Below, in pieces: positions 13,592 to 14,422 of a stretch of 14,422 nt of DNA (its first letter is position 1; each line of letters opens with the position of its first letter). Source of the stretch: an uncultured Clostridia bacterium (GTDB taxonomy: Bacteria; Bacillota; Clostridia; Peptostreptococcales; Anaerovoracaceae); contig CAMNJG010000019.1 of the NCBI GenBank assembly GCA_946541285.1, forward strand, positions 1 to 14,422, read 5' to 3'. The position numbers and the translations under genes are program-made. Below the pieces are notes generated by a model. It was not told the origin of the DNA and did no database searches. It saw nothing but the letters and a program-made list of their open reading frames with translations.

Positions 13592-14422
13592 TTATTCGTC
13601 CTCTCCGTCCCCGACGAAAAAGATAATGTCGTCATCCTCTTCATGTAACTCCCCATAAGAATCCGATGACTCCGACGCTCCGGCATCTTCTCCGGTTCCG
13701 GAAACTTCTTCTTCCGATACCGCAGGGAAATCATCCGCCGCGTCGTCTTCCTCCACGAAGGTCAGTTCGTCTGCCGGAAGCATCGCTTCTTCACGGGCTT
13801 CCTCTTCTTCCATCGCTTCCATGAAAATGGCTTCCGCTCCACCGGCTTCCTCAAACTGCGTATGACTCCGGATATCAATCTTCCATCCACAGAGTCTCGC
13901 TGCCAGCCGGACATTCTGCCCTTTCATGCCAATGGCGAGGGAAAGCTGATAATCCGGGACCACCACAGATGCTGCTTTTTCTTCTTCGTTGATAAAGACT
14001 TCTTCTGCCCGGGCCGGACTGAGCGCGCTTTTGATCAGTTCCGCCGGATCCGTCGACCACTGGATAATATCGATCTTTTCTCCGAACAGCTCATCAACGA
14101 CAGCCTGTACCCGGCTTCCTCTCGGGCCTATGCAGGAACCCACCGCATCGACGTCCTGTGAATCCGTTGATACCGCCATCTTGGTCCGGGAGCCGGCTTC
14201 CCGGGAAATACTCCGGATTTCGACAATCCCTTCCCGGATTTCCGGGACCTCCAGTTCAAACAGTCTCTTGACCAGGCCAGGATGGGAGCGGGACAGAAAA
14301 ATCTGTGTCCCCCGCCCGGTCTTACGGACATCCATAATATAGACCTTCAGGCGGTGGTTAATGGTGTAATCCTCCCCCGGCACCTGCTCCCGCGCAGAAA
14401 GGATCCCTTCTGTACGGTTAAT
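13592..14422 (-). CDS. nusA: Transcription termination/antitermination factor NusA, C-terminal part
   Basis: The ORF is open to the right edge, so this is the last 276 residues; the N-terminal RNA polymerase-binding domain is outside. The visible part starts INRTEGILSAREQVPGEDY in the S1 domain. Two KH domains follow, marked by VDAVGSCIGPRGSRVQAVV and LSLAIGMKGQNVRLAARLCG. After the second KH domain comes a tail of about 75 residues, dominated by Glu and Asp, ending DDIIFFVGDGEDE. The E. coli-type AR1/AR2 domains are absent, but an acidic tail is present. A GTG at 14383 is internal and not the start. NusA binds RNA polymerase and nascent RNA and affects pausing and termination. It stands in its usual place before rnpM. 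Confidence 0.96.
   Translation of the reverse strand: MNRTEGILSAREQVPGEDYTINHRLKVYIMDVRKTGRGTQIFLSRSHPGLVKRLFELEVPEIREGIVEIRSISREAGSRTKMAVSTDSQDVDAVGSCIGPRGSRVQAVVDELFGEKIDIIQWSTDPAELIKSALSPARAEEVFINEEEKAASVVVPDYQLSLAIGMKGQNVRLAARLCGWKIDIRSHTQFEEAGGAEAIFMEAMEEEEAREEAMLPADELTFVEEDDAADDFPAVSEEEVSGTGEDAGASESSDSYGELHEEDDDIIFFVGDGEDE

Noticed and set aside
1..14422. CRISPR arrays, insertion sequences, prophage or defence genes
   Set aside because: No regularly spaced repeats, transposase or integrase motifs or terminal inverted repeats were seen, and gene order is that of a conserved core region.

Overview
The window looks like chromosomal DNA of an anaerobic member of the Bacillota, class Clostridia, most likely close to Lachnospiraceae. 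The reasons are Gram-positive style ribosome binding sites (AGGAGG-type), sigma-A promoters, the gene order nusA-rnpM-ylxQ-infB-rbfA/nrnA-truB-ribF-rpsO-pnp, and HydE, a maturase of [FeFe] hydrogenase found in fermentative anaerobes. Base composition is moderate to fairly GC-rich for a clostridium. The genus assignment is inference. I see no prophage, insertion sequence, CRISPR array or other mobile element. This is mostly core genome.

All protein genes lie on the minus strand, so the biological order runs from high to low coordinates. Region A (14422 to 6867) is the transcription and translation operon: the 3' part of nusA, rnpM (ylxR), ylxQ, infB, a single ORF fusing rbfA to nrnA, truB and ribF. 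Genes overlap or are spaced by 20 bp or less, consistent with one polycistronic unit whose promoter lies beyond the right edge. Region B (6817 to 3842) is rpsO with a strong sigma-A promoter and a structured leader, then pnp behind a weak terminator and a long structured leader. It ends at a compact branched RNA fold followed by a U-run. Region C (3739 to 1511) is hydE followed by mnmA, closed by a strong terminator that overlaps the mnmA stop codon. Region D (1347 to 1505, plus strand) is a single tRNA-Ala(CGC) gene with its own promoter and terminator, convergent with mnmA. Region E (1133 to 1) is tyrA with an extended -10 promoter, then the first 21 codons of an unidentified gene cut by the window edge.

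Regions A and B act together in gene expression. NusA and RnpM act on transcription and RNase P. IF-2, RbfA, S15 and TruB act in initiation, 30S maturation and tRNA modification. NrnA and PNPase act in RNA decay, and RibF makes FMN and FAD. MnmA and tRNA-Ala add to the translation theme. HydE (hydrogenase cofactor) and TyrA (tyrosine synthesis) are metabolic neighbours.

The most unusual item is the rbfA-nrnA fusion: a 30S maturation factor and a DHH/DHHA1 nano-RNase on one polypeptide joined by an acidic linker. The main non-coding points are the cloverleaf-like element between pnp and hydE, the inverted repeats in the pnp leader, and the rpsO leader. I found no convincing wholly new multi-gene system.
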